64,000 nucleotides of DNA from Deltaproteobacteria bacterium (GTDB lineage: Bacteria; Desulfobacterota; Desulfobacteria; Desulfobacterales; Desulfatibacillaceae). The notes under the pieces are model-generated. The model saw only the letters and a list, made by a program, of their open reading frames with translations. It had not been told where the DNA came from and did not search any database. The translations under genes and the position numbers were made by a program. Positions within the stretch are counted from its first letter, which is position 1; each line of letters opens with the position of its first letter. Positions 16,112 through 26,519 of this stretch are shown piece by piece. The stretch lies in NCBI GenBank assembly GCA_016235345.1, contig JACRLG010000013.1:117667-181666 (forward strand). Direction: 5' to 3'.

Positions 16112-16864
16112 ATGAGCCATTCCAAAAGCGAAAAAGCCGCGCTTTGCCAGATCTGCGGGTCGCATGATGAATTGAAGCCTGCGATTCTGGTCCGGCCAGC
16201 CCTGGCCAAGATAATAAGGCGGGATCACGGCGACTTCGACGACAAGGGATGGATATGCGCAATCGATTACAAAGCCTATCGCGGGAAATTCGTGGAGGAG
16301 CTCATAAGGACCGAAAAAGGCCAGCTTACCGACCTTGAAAACGAAGTTATAAAGAGTTTGAAGGAAGGGGAGATTTTTGCCCATGATCCGATAAAGGACC
16401 TGGTCGAACACCTTACCCTGGGCCAGAAAATGGCGGATAAAATTGCCGAATTCGGGGGAAGTTGGGGTTTTATTTCCATTTTTGGGGTAATCCTCTTTTC
16501 CTGGATGGGCATAAACACCCATATCCTTTTATCAAAGCCCTTTGACCCGTATCCGTTCATATTTTTGAATCTGATGCTTTCGTGCATAGCCGCAATCCAG
16601 GCCCCGGTAATAATGATGAGCCAGAAACGGCAGGAGGCGCGGGACAGGGAAAGCTCCATGCACGATTATCAGATCAATCTGAAGGCCGAGCTTGAAATAC
16701 GAAACATCCAGCAAAAGCTGGACCACCTTATGTCAAGCCAGTGGGACAGGCTTCTGGAGCTTCAAACCCTCCAGATGGACCTCATGGAAGAGGTCCGGGC
16801 GGCGGTGGCCGTTTTCAGGGAAAACGCCCCTCCCGCGCCGAATTCCAAAAAGCCGGGCGCATAA
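16112..16864 (+). CDS. DUF1003 membrane protein
   Basis: A 250-residue protein. The N-terminus has a CQIC motif typical of DUF1003 members. Two membrane segments follow (WGFISIFGVILFSWMGI and PFIFLNLMLSCIAAIQAPVIMM) with the short family motif FDPYPF between them, then a predicted coiled-coil tail (LKAELEIRNIQQKLDHLM). The function of the family is unknown. GGGGGG lies 8 nt before the start. Confidence 0.85.
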   Translation: MSHSKSEKAALCQICGSHDELKPAILVRPALAKIIRRDHGDFDDKGWICAIDYKAYRGKFVEELIRTEKGQLTDLENEVIKSLKEGEIFAHDPIKDLVEHLTLGQKMADKIAEFGGSWGFISIFGVILFSWMGINTHILLSKPFDPYPFIFLNLMLSCIAAIQAPVIMMSQKRQEARDRESSMHDYQINLKAELEIRNIQQKLDHLMSSQWDRLLELQTLQMDLMEEVRAAVAVFRENAPPAPNSKKPGA

Positions 16865-16884
16865 CGGCCCGAAATCGATTGAAT

Positions 16885-16931
16885 AAAAAAAGGCTCCCTT
16901 CCACCTGATAAGCGGAAAGGAGCCTTTTTTT
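16885..16931. terminator. Bidirectional Rho-independent terminator
   Basis: AAAAAAAGGCTCC..CTTCC, a loop, then GGAAAG..GAGCCTTTTTTT. The A and T tracts on both sides suit termination of both convergent genes (DUF1003 and acyl-CoA dehydrogenase). Confidence 0.9.
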
Positions 16932-16952
16932 ATTTCAGCTTACTGCCGGGAG

Positions 16953-18794
<1,842 letters not shown>

Positions 18795-18865
18795 GATGTG
18801 CTTCCTTTCATGCCTTTGTAGTATTGTTTTTCACCCTTTTCGAAAAGGGTGGTCGGGACCATCAG

Positions 18866-18893
18866 ATATTAGAAATGAATGAACATTCAGTCA
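18866..18893 (-). promoter_or_regulatory. FadR-like operator overlapping the acyl-CoA dehydrogenase promoter
   Basis: TGAATGAACATTCAGTCA at 18876-18893 is a 7-4-7 inverted repeat with one mismatch. It matches the Bacillus FadR (TetR family) consensus TGAATGA-N4-TCATTCA in spacing and sequence. On the minus strand it lies between a possible -35 (CTGACT) and -10 (TAATAT, 18866-18871), about 75 nt before the start codon, where a repressor would block transcription. Confidence 0.65.
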
Positions 18894-19158
18894 GTGTCAA
18901 TGAAAAAAAAGGCTTGCTGAAAAAAGTGTGCGCCCGGAATAAAATTTTGCATGAAGCCGCAGCCTCAAATTTTTTCTCAAGCGTATATAATATGCTGTAA
19001 ACCCTCAGTAATAGTGGCATTGGGGCAGGGCGTTGATCCGGGCCGCCGAAGGGGAATTTATGCATTAAAATAATTCGGGTGGGTAAAAAATCGCAAAAAA
19101 AAGTCCCCCCGTCCGGCAGTGCGGACGGGGGGACAAAGTGGAGAACGCTTCAATTACC
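18894..19158. other. Intergenic, no supported gene
   Basis: Non-coding spacer between the divergent dehydrogenase promoter and the repeat at 19159. There is a GC-rich dyad CCCCCCGTCC..GGACGGGGGG near 19107-19132 that could terminate transcription; otherwise nothing distinctive. Confidence 0.4.
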
Positions 19159-19279
19159 AGCCTGTCTAAAAACGCGAACTGCTGCGTCAGGCTTCACGGC
19201 GCGGTCCGCCACGTACGAAAAGTACGCTTGCTCCCGCGCCGTTCGCCTTCCTTGCATTTCATCGTTTTTATCCAGGCTT
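19159..19279 (+). repeat. Family A hairpin repeat near the FG-GAP gene end
   Basis: Outer arms AGCCTG-TC-TAAAAACG and CGTTTTTA-TC-CAGGCT; conserved GAACTGCTGCGTCAGGC and CTTCCTTGCATTTCAT; inner stem CGGCGCGG with CCGCGCCG; apex ACGTAC-gaaaa-GTACG. Unlike other copies its conserved-left side does not abut a stop; its right side lies about 40 nt from the stop of the FG-GAP gene. The string CTTTTTCAACAGGCTT follows at 19289. Confidence 0.85.
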
Positions 19280-19320
19280 CGCATCAAGCCTTTTTCAACA
19301 GGCTTCACATCAAGCCCGGA

Positions 19321-22161
19321 TCAGAGCTTCGCCACGTACTCCTTTACCTTGCGGGCAAGGGACGAGGCCGCTTCCAGCACCATGCGGCCAGCCGAGCCTT
19401 CATCCGCAACCGATCCGATAAAGCATACCGGGTCGGGGTCGCTCTCGTAAAGCACGAAGAAGGAGAAGCCCGTCACCCCCGTAACCGTTGCGGTGTTGAG
19501 GAAGCGGTTATGGGTGGTGGTAAGCAGGGTGTAGGTTCCCCCAAGGGTTGGCGAAGCATAGATGTCGAGGTATTTTTCGTTCAGTCCCGCCACCTGGGAA
19601 TCCTGGTAATGGAAGGTGATGGACGTGGCGAAGGCGGCCCGGTCCGAGGTGATCTGCCACTGCATGTTGGCGGTGCGGGCGAGTATCATGTTCACCCCGG
19701 CGTCGCTCCGGGTGAGGACCACCGTGGTGGTGCTGTCGTTGGTGCCGCTTGAAAAGTCCATGGTGACGCCGGTTGTTCCGAAGCTCTTGGGTGCGGGGTT
19801 TCCGCTGTGGCTGGTGCGCTTGACCGTGTCGGAGGCCGGAAGCACGCCCTCGCACACCACGTAGACCTCGCCCGCAGCCGCACGGCCCTCGGCTGGCCCG
19901 TCGGCCAGGGCTGCGCCGAATATGAGGTCGTCCGCGCCGTTTTCGTTAACGTCGCCAAAAGCCATCGCGCCTGAGGCAGTCATGGCGTCGCCCGCCGTGG
20001 CCCCGTAAATGGTGACATCCTCGCCGCTGCCGTTGAAGTCTATGGAGGCGGCAAGGGCGTTGGAGCCGTAAACCACGTAGGCTTCGCCCGCGTCGGCGCG
20101 AAGGTTGGACGGCCCGTCCGCACCCGGCCCGCCGAGCACCACGTCCGCGTTGCCGTCGCCGTTGACGTCGGCAAGCATTATTCCGCCGCCCGCCGTCAGG
20201 GCGTCGCCCCCGTCAGCCCCGTAGAATATGGTGTCTGCGCTGGCGGCAAGATCAAGGGTGGCCCCGAACCCGGCGTTGCCCTTTACAAGGTATGCCTCGC
20301 CCGCGTTGGCCCTTGCGTTGCCCGCGCTTGCCGCGTCCATGGCTCCCAGCACGATGTCGTCGATGCCGTCACCGGTGACGTCGCCCACCTTCAAAGCACC
20401 TTCCTTGGTGAGGGCGTCGCCTGCGTCGGCCCCGTAGATGGTGAGGTCTTCGCCGCTGGTGGAGAAATCTATGGTGGCCCCCAGGGCGGCTGATCCGTAT
20501 ATGACGTATGCCTCACCCGCCCCGGCCTTGGCGTCGCCCGATGCGTCGGCCCCCGGCGCTCCCAGCACCAGGTCGTCGGTGCCGTCGCCGTTCACGTCGC
20601 CCACGGCCATTGCCCCGCCGGAGGTGAGGGCGTCGCCTGCGGTTGCCCCAAGAATGGTGACGTCCTCGGCTCCTGTTCCTATGTCGTAGGTGGCGCTCAT
20701 GGCCCCGGAACCGTAAATGATGTAAGCCTCGCCGTTACCCGCGTTTTTGGTTCCAAGGATGAGGTCCCTCACCCCGTCCTCGTTCATATCGCCCAGGATC
20801 ATGGCCCTGTCTATGGTGAGGTTCTCGCCCGCTCCACCGCCGTAAACCGTCACGTTCTGGTGTGTTCCGGGCTGGGTGGTGTCGAGGTCCACGGACGTGG
20901 GCAGGGTGGCGGCCCCGTTGATTACGTAAGCCTCGCCCGCGCCCGCCAGAAGGTCGCCCGCCCCGTCTGCGTCAGGGGAGCCCAGGACCACGTCGGCCCT
21001 GCCGTCTCCAGTGATGTCCCCCAAAAGTATCGCGCCTCCCACGGCGTCGCCCGCAGTGGCACCGTATACCGGCACGAACCCGGTTCCCGATACGATGGTG
21101 AGTGTTACGGGAAGGCTTGCAGCCCCTGCTATGAGATAGACCTCGCCCGCCCCGGCCCTGCCGTTGGCCGGGCCGTCGGCCCCCGGAGCGCCCAGGACCA
21201 GATCGCCTATTCCGTCGCCGGTAATGTCGGCCACCGCCACGGCGGAGCCTAAGGCGTCACCTGCCTCGGCTCCGGTGATGGTCATGCCCGGAATGGTTCC
21301 GCTGGTTCCGGCCACGTCGCGGGTTCCGGCAAGGGGCGCGTCCCCGAAGAACACGTAAACTTCGCCCTTGCCGCCCTGGGCCGCCGGTGCTCCCACGATC
21401 ACGTCCACGACGCCGTCGCGGTTCACGTCGCCCACGGCAACCGAAGGCTCCCCGGCGGGCAGTCCGTCGCCTGCGGTTCCGCCGTAAATGAGGAGGTCTT
21501 CAGCCGCGTTGGCCATGTCCACGGTGGCGGGCAGGGCGGGCGGGGTGGCTGTTCCGTTCACCCGGAAGGCCGCGTAGGTCGTGTTGGGCGTGACGGTCCA
21601 GGTCTGGCCGAAATCAAGGCTTTGGGCCATGTCTCCGGTAAGGGCCGCCGTGGTGTTCCGCCAGTTGAAAAGGTCGGTGTGGTCGGGAGGTCCCGAAAGC
21701 CAGACCCAGTAGGTGGAGCCGCCGGTAAGAACCGTTGTCCCGCCGAAATTAACGGTCACCTTGGCCGCAGCGTCGGGGGCCACCGCAGCCTGGATTTCCA
21801 GCACGTTTCCGGGCTGCCCCGCGTTATCGGTGGCAATCATTATATTGAAGGTCTTGGCGGGAATGGCGTCGTGGGATTGCAGAAAAACCACGGGAACTTC
21901 TATGCTGTCCAGGTAATAATCGGTGCCTGCCGGAAGGGTGAAGCTCATGGCCCGCTCGGTCCTGAACATGCAGCTCAAAAACATGTAAAAGCACCCGAAG
22001 CCCAGGCCGGAATCGGCGCTGAAGGTGTCGCCCGCGTCGAAGCTGTTATAAAGGACTGCGGCAGGCGCTGGAGCGGCGGAAAAGGCCAGAACAAGTACCG
22101 CCAGCATAAGGGCGGGCATGAATTTCCTGACTGCGATTTTCCTGATGGATTTACCTGTCAT
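19321..22161 (-). CDS. Secreted FG-GAP (integrin-alpha-like) repeat protein
   Basis: A 946-residue exported protein. The start at 22161 has AGGAG seven bases upstream; an ATG two codons earlier is too close. A signal peptide (LMLAVLVLAFSAAPAPA) is followed by a ~200-residue beta-rich domain. Then come eight FG-GAP repeats, each with a calcium-type loop such as GDVNGDGTDDLVLGAPGAD and an AGEAYVIYG strand; they form a predicted beta propeller. The C-terminal part ends in a CFIGS motif and a helix. It is likely a surface or extracellular adhesion or scaffold protein. It stands alone. Confidence 0.88.
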   Translation of the reverse strand: MTGKSIRKIAVRKFMPALMLAVLVLAFSAAPAPAAVLYNSFDAGDTFSADSGLGFGCFYMFLSCMFRTERAMSFTLPAGTDYYLDSIEVPVVFLQSHDAIPAKTFNIMIATDNAGQPGNVLEIQAAVAPDAAAKVTVNFGGTTVLTGGSTYWVWLSGPPDHTDLFNWRNTTAALTGDMAQSLDFGQTWTVTPNTTYAAFRVNGTATPPALPATVDMANAAEDLLIYGGTAGDGLPAGEPSVAVGDVNRDGVVDVIVGAPAAQGGKGEVYVFFGDAPLAGTRDVAGTSGTIPGMTITGAEAGDALGSAVAVADITGDGIGDLVLGAPGADGPANGRAGAGEVYLIAGAASLPVTLTIVSGTGFVPVYGATAGDAVGGAILLGDITGDGRADVVLGSPDADGAGDLLAGAGEAYVINGAATLPTSVDLDTTQPGTHQNVTVYGGGAGENLTIDRAMILGDMNEDGVRDLILGTKNAGNGEAYIIYGSGAMSATYDIGTGAEDVTILGATAGDALTSGGAMAVGDVNGDGTDDLVLGAPGADASGDAKAGAGEAYVIYGSAALGATIDFSTSGEDLTIYGADAGDALTKEGALKVGDVTGDGIDDIVLGAMDAASAGNARANAGEAYLVKGNAGFGATLDLAASADTIFYGADGGDALTAGGGIMLADVNGDGNADVVLGGPGADGPSNLRADAGEAYVVYGSNALAASIDFNGSGEDVTIYGATAGDAMTASGAMAFGDVNENGADDLIFGAALADGPAEGRAAAGEVYVVCEGVLPASDTVKRTSHSGNPAPKSFGTTGVTMDFSSGTNDSTTTVVLTRSDAGVNMILARTANMQWQITSDRAAFATSITFHYQDSQVAGLNEKYLDIYASPTLGGTYTLLTTTHNRFLNTATVTGVTGFSFFVLYESDPDPVCFIGSVADEGSAGRMVLEAASSLARKVKEYVAKL

Positions 22162-22489
22162 GGCCATACTCCTGCATAAGAGTCTTTCTTGGATGGGCTT
22201 GGCCTTTCGGATGATAGGCCGGAGGGTTGGGTTTGAGGATGCCTGCCCGACGCCTTAAGCGCCCGACAGAATTTTTACTCCTGACACCCCATTGTTTAAA
22301 TATCATACCGTATCCTTACTATTCAAGATAAGCAATAATCGTGCCGTTTATTTTTTCCAACGGCGCGCGCCCCATCCCGCACTCATCCTCATGGTTGACT
22401 CGAATCTCATTTTCTTTTAGGTATTCATATTGAAAATGCGGTAAGAATTTGACTTGCCATGAATTACAACCCCGGAAAGGGCTATCTTC
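22162..22489. promoter_or_regulatory. Divergent promoter region of FG-GAP gene and eboD
   Basis: No gene. A minus-strand pair TTGAAT (22321-22326) and TATTTA (22297-22302) with an 18-nt spacer could serve the FG-GAP gene. On the plus strand TTGACT near 22393 with TAGGTA 17 nt on is a weak candidate for eboD. Both are consensus matches only. Confidence 0.3.
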
Positions 22490-23695
22490 ATGCCTAAGCC
22501 CAGTCCCCAAGGCCCGACGAACGGCTTTCGGGCGTCCCGTCAAATTGAGCGGATAACGGTTTCCTATTCATACCCGGTGCATTTCGTAAGGGACGCCTTT
22601 TCCAAGGATAACAAGCTCATAGCCTCGCTCGCGCTTTCAACGGGCGAATCCGGCCCTTTCAGGGTCCTTTTTTTCCTGGATTCTGGGGTTCACGAAGCCT
22701 TTCCAGATCTGGCAGGGCAGCTTGAAGACTACGCAAGGGCGCACCCGGAAGCCCTGGCCCTGGCCGGTCCCGTGCAGGCGGTGCCCGGGGGCGAGGCGGC
22801 CAAGATGAGCGCGGAGCCCCTGATGGCGGCACTCGACGCCATGGCCCGCGCCCGCCTTTGCCGCCATAGCTTCGTGGTTGCGGTGGGGGGCGGAAGCGTG
22901 CTGGACGTGGTGGGCATGGCCGCCAGTCTGGTTCACCGGGGGCTTCGGCTCATCCGTTTTCCCTCAACGGTGCTTTCCCAGTGTGACGCAGGGGTTGGCG
23001 TCAAAAACGGAATCAACGCCTACGGGGCGAAAAATTTCCTGGGCTCCTTCGCCCCGCCCTTTGCCGTGGTGAACGACTCGCGCCTTCTCACGACCCTGCC
23101 CCAGGACCACTGGATAGGCGGGGCGGCGGAGGCCTTCAAGGTGGCCATAATAAAGGACAGGGCCTTTTTCAACTGGCTCGCCAGAAACGCGGAACTGCTT
23201 GCCGGGCGCGATCTTAACGCCATGGAGCATCTCGTGAAAAAGGCCGCCAAGTCGCATCTGGACCATATCGCCACCTCCGGCGACCCCTTCGAGTTCGGTT
23301 GCGCCCGGCCCCTTGATTTCGGCCACTGGAGCGCCCATCGGCTGGAGGTCCTCTCCAACTACGAAATGGGCCACGGACAGGCGGTTTCGGTGGGAATCGC
23401 CCTGGACTGCGTTTACGCCGAGCAGGAGGGCCTTCTCTCCCACGCGGAGCTGAAAAAAGTGCTGGCGGCCCTTTCCCGCGCCGGGCTGCCGGTTTTCTCC
23501 ACGCTTCTTGAAGCCCGTACCCCGGAAGGCAAGCTGGCGGTTTTAAAGGGCCTGACGGATTTTCGGGAGCATCTTGGAGGCGAGCTTACGGTTACCCTTC
23601 CTGACGGCCTCGGAAAAAAAATCGAGGTGCACGCCATGAACGAGGCCGTGATAGAGCAGAGCGTGATGCATCTCAAAAAACTGGCGGCCCCTTGA
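22490..23695 (+). CDS. eboD: EboD-like 3-dehydroquinate-synthase-family protein
   Basis: A 401-residue member of the 3-dehydroquinate synthase/sugar cyclase fold. It has the NAD-binding GGGSVLD loop (residues 133-139), the metal-site segments GAAEAFKVAII and DFGHWSAHRLE, and MGHGQAVSVGIA. The opening VSYSYPVHFVRDAF and the coupling to an EboE-type gene match EboD of the ebo (eustigmatophyte-bacterial operon) cluster, linked to metabolite export such as scytonemin precursors. Start has GGAAAGGG upstream. EboA, B, C and F are not in the window, so the role here is open. Confidence 0.8.
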   Translation: MPKPSPQGPTNGFRASRQIERITVSYSYPVHFVRDAFSKDNKLIASLALSTGESGPFRVLFFLDSGVHEAFPDLAGQLEDYARAHPEALALAGPVQAVPGGEAAKMSAEPLMAALDAMARARLCRHSFVVAVGGGSVLDVVGMAASLVHRGLRLIRFPSTVLSQCDAGVGVKNGINAYGAKNFLGSFAPPFAVVNDSRLLTTLPQDHWIGGAAEAFKVAIIKDRAFFNWLARNAELLAGRDLNAMEHLVKKAAKSHLDHIATSGDPFEFGCARPLDFGHWSAHRLEVLSNYEMGHGQAVSVGIALDCVYAEQEGLLSHAELKKVLAALSRAGLPVFSTLLEARTPEGKLAVLKGLTDFREHLGGELTVTLPDGLGKKIEVHAMNEAVIEQSVMHLKKLAAP

Positions 23696-24822
23696 AAATA
23701 CCGGGATATCCAGACACCCTTCTTTGCTACTGCCAAAACGTTCACCCGGCGGAAACCTGGGACGAGGCATTTTCGGCCATAAGCACCCACGCCTTGGCTG
23801 TTCGGGAGAGGGTCTCGCCCTTTAGCCCCTTCGGACTGGGCTTGAGGCTCTCGAAAAAGGCCGCAGACACGCTCATCCGGCCCGGAAACCTTGCGGCTTT
23901 CAGGGACTTCCTCAGAAGCCGCGACTGCTACGTCTTCACCATCAACGGGTTCCCCTACGGTAATTTTCACGCGACCCCGGTAAAGGAGCGGGTTTACGCG
24001 CCCGACTGGAGGGATGCGGATCGCCTTTCCTATACCCTCTCGCTTGCCGAAATCCTTGCGGGCCTTCTTCCCGATGGAATTTCAGGCTCCGTAAGCACCG
24101 TGCCCGGCTCCTGGAAGCCCTGGCTGAAAGGCCCTGGCGACGTGGAGGAAATACGCGCCAACCTTGGCCGGGCCGCCCTTGGCCTTGCCGAAATCTTTGA
24201 GCGCACGGGCCGCACGGTGAATCTCGCCCTGGAGCCGGAGCCCGGCTGCCTTCTTGAAACAACCCGTGAGACCATAGATTTTTTCGACACCCTGCCCGAC
24301 GAGGCCCGTGGGCGCATAGGCGTTTGCCTGGACGCCTGCCACGCCGCCACGGTTTTCGAGGAGCCTTCGGAAAGCCTCGCCGCACTTTTGAAAAACGGCG
24401 TTCCGGTGTTCAAGGTGCAGGTTTCGGCGGCCCTTTCGGCGGAGCTTCCGGAAGGCCTTGCCGCGCTGAAAAAATTCGCCGATCCGGTCTATCTGCATCA
24501 GACCCGGATAATAGGCGAAGACGGTTGCATCAGGGCATGGGACGACCTCCCGGAGGCCCTCGACGCTTACAACGGCGGAAAAGGAACCTGCCGGGTCCAC
24601 TTCCACGTTCCCCTTCACACCCCTCCCATGCCCGGCTTTTCAAGCACGGCGGAGGGCCTTTCTCCTCTATTCTTCGCCCTGGCCCTTCAAGGCGGGGTGA
24701 GCCATTTCGAGATCGAAACCTACACATTCGATGTGCTTCCCCCGGAACTTAAAGCCTGCGGGGTGGTCACCTCCATCGCAAAAGAATACGGGTGGGTGCT
24801 TTCCCGGCTTCCGGGCGCTTGA
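23692..24822 (+). CDS. eboE: EboE-like TIM-barrel protein
   Basis: A 376-residue TIM-barrel protein of the xylose-isomerase-like superfamily. The start is TTG, overlapping the eboD stop (TTGA), which implies coupling. The N-terminus, LCYCQNVHPAETWDEAF and SPFGLGLRLS, fits the EboE family, whose members usually begin with a similar YCxNxHPGExW segment. Metal-ligand-like positions include LEPEPGCLLET and CLDACHAATVF. No reaction is established for the family. Confidence 0.8.
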   Translation: MKIPGYPDTLLCYCQNVHPAETWDEAFSAISTHALAVRERVSPFSPFGLGLRLSKKAADTLIRPGNLAAFRDFLRSRDCYVFTINGFPYGNFHATPVKERVYAPDWRDADRLSYTLSLAEILAGLLPDGISGSVSTVPGSWKPWLKGPGDVEEIRANLGRAALGLAEIFERTGRTVNLALEPEPGCLLETTRETIDFFDTLPDEARGRIGVCLDACHAATVFEEPSESLAALLKNGVPVFKVQVSAALSAELPEGLAALKKFADPVYLHQTRIIGEDGCIRAWDDLPEALDAYNGGKGTCRVHFHVPLHTPPMPGFSSTAEGLSPLFFALALQGGVSHFEIETYTFDVLPPELKACGVVTSIAKEYGWVLSRLPGA

Positions 24823-24882
24823 CTTAAGTCCCTCAATTCGCCTAAATCCATTGAATCAGGAAACGATTCCAAAGGAAAAATC

Positions 24883-26223
24883 ATGGCGGAAAAAAGACTG
24901 TTCGGAACCGACGGCGTAAGGGGCCGGGCCAACGCAGCACCCCTTGACTGCGAGACCGTGGTGAAAATCTGCCGGGCTGCGGCCCGGCATTTCGGGCAGG
25001 AGGGCAGGCCCGTGGTCATAGGCCGGGACACCAGGCTTTCGGGGGAGATGCTGGAAGCGGCGGCGGCGGCGGGCGTGGCCTCGGCGGGCTTCGACGCCGT
25101 GATCCTTGGGGTCCTGCCCACCCCAGGAGTCGCCTTTGCGGTGAAGGACCTTGGGGCGTCTTGCGGAATCGTGATCTCCGCCTCCCACAACCCCTGGCAG
25201 GACAACGGCGTGAAGCTCTTCGACGGAGCTGGCGTGAAGCTCCCGGACGAGGTGGAGGACCAGGTGGAGGCCCTGATGGAGGAGAAGTCCGATCCGCCGG
25301 TGAAAACCGGCAGGGTGATCAGGGCCTCCGACGCTGCCGACCACTACGCGTCCTTCCTGGCCGGGCTCATGCCGGGCGGCTTTTCCCTGAAGGGCTTCCG
25401 GGTGGTCCTGGACTGCGGCCACGGGGCGGCCTTTGAGGTGGCCCGGATGGTGTTTGAAGGCCTTGGGGCCGAGGTCATATCCATCGGGGTCAGCCCGGAC
25501 GGCGTAAATATAAATGAAGGCTGCGGAAGCCAGCACCCCCAGGTCCTAATGGATATGGTGCGGAAAAAGCACGCCCACGCGGGTTTCGCCTTTGACGGCG
25601 ACGCGGACCGCTGCATCTGCGTGGACGAGACCGGCAGGCGGATTTCAGGCGACGGGATGCTGGCCATCCTGGCCGGCCACATGCGAAAGGCCGGGCGGCT
25701 TTCGGGCGATACCGTGGTCAGCACCGTCATGAGCAACCTGGGCCTTCGCCGGGCCCTTTCCAAAATGGGCATCCGCCACGTGACGGCGGACGTGGGCGAC
25801 CGCTACGTGCTTTCGTCCATGATGGAGACCGGCGCAAGCCTTGGCGGCGAGGACTCCGGCCACATGATCTTCCTTGACCGCCACACCACGGGCGACGGCA
25901 TCCTCACGGCCCTTTTCCTGTGCGAGGCGGTGAAGGACGCCCAAAAGCCCCTTTCGGAGCTTTCCGCCTTTCTGGAGATTTTCCCCCAGATTCTGATCAA
26001 CGTTCCGGTAAAAAGCCAGGTCCCCCTGGAGTCCCTGACCGGAGTCCGGGCGTCCATAGCCGCCGTGGAGGCGCGCCTCGGCTCATCGGGCCGGGTCCTG
26101 GTGCGCTATTCGGGAACCCGCCCGGTGCTCCGGGTGATGGTGGAAGGCCCCACCCAGGCCGAAACCCAGAGGGCCGCCGACGAGATAGCGGAGGCTGTCC
26201 GGGCCGAGCTGGGCGTCGATTAG
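24883..26223 (+). CDS. glmM: Phosphoglucosamine mutase
   Basis: GlmM converts glucosamine-6-phosphate to glucosamine-1-phosphate for UDP-GlcNAc, feeding peptidoglycan and lipid A. The 446-residue product begins KRLFGTDGVRG. The phosphoserine loop is VISASHNPWQDNG (Ser101), the metal loop is FDGDADRC and the phosphate-binding end is VRYSGTRPVLRVMVEG. The upstream AAAGGAAAAAT is a usable ribosome site. A family A repeat follows its TAG directly. Confidence 0.96.
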   Translation: MAEKRLFGTDGVRGRANAAPLDCETVVKICRAAARHFGQEGRPVVIGRDTRLSGEMLEAAAAAGVASAGFDAVILGVLPTPGVAFAVKDLGASCGIVISASHNPWQDNGVKLFDGAGVKLPDEVEDQVEALMEEKSDPPVKTGRVIRASDAADHYASFLAGLMPGGFSLKGFRVVLDCGHGAAFEVARMVFEGLGAEVISIGVSPDGVNINEGCGSQHPQVLMDMVRKKHAHAGFAFDGDADRCICVDETGRRISGDGMLAILAGHMRKAGRLSGDTVVSTVMSNLGLRRALSKMGIRHVTADVGDRYVLSSMMETGASLGGEDSGHMIFLDRHTTGDGILTALFLCEAVKDAQKPLSELSAFLEIFPQILINVPVKSQVPLESLTGVRASIAAVEARLGSSGRVLVRYSGTRPVLRVMVEGPTQAETQRAADEIAEAVRAELGVD

Positions 26224-26342
26224 CAGCCTGTCTAAAAACGCGAACTGCTGTGTTGCGCTTCAAAGCCAATTCCGTCACGTACATTTAGTACGCTTACTCA
26301 TTGGCTTTTTGCGCGCCGTGTTCATCGTTTTTATCCAGGCTT
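26224..26342 (+). repeat. Family A hairpin repeat, glmM copy
   Basis: Begins right after the glmM TAG. Outer arms AGCCTG-TC-TAAAAACG and CGTTTTTA-TC-CAGGCT; left conserved GAACTGCTGTGTTGCGC; right side diverged (GCGCCGTGTTCATCG); inner stem AAAGCCAAT with ATTGGCTTT; apex ACGTAC-attta-GTACG. The 175 nt after it hold no gene. Confidence 0.85.
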
Positions 26343-26519
26343 CATATGTCCGGGCCAGAATTAGGCGTCGATTAGCAGGCAGCCCGCTTCCGGCCTTTTT
26401 CCGTCTGGTTGCAAATATGGGGCGCTTGGTGCATACTTGGTCCATCCGTGTTAATCCCGGTCCATTTTCCAAAAATCCCGAAAGCCTTTTTCGTCAACCG
26501 TGATTTAAGGGGGTAAGTC

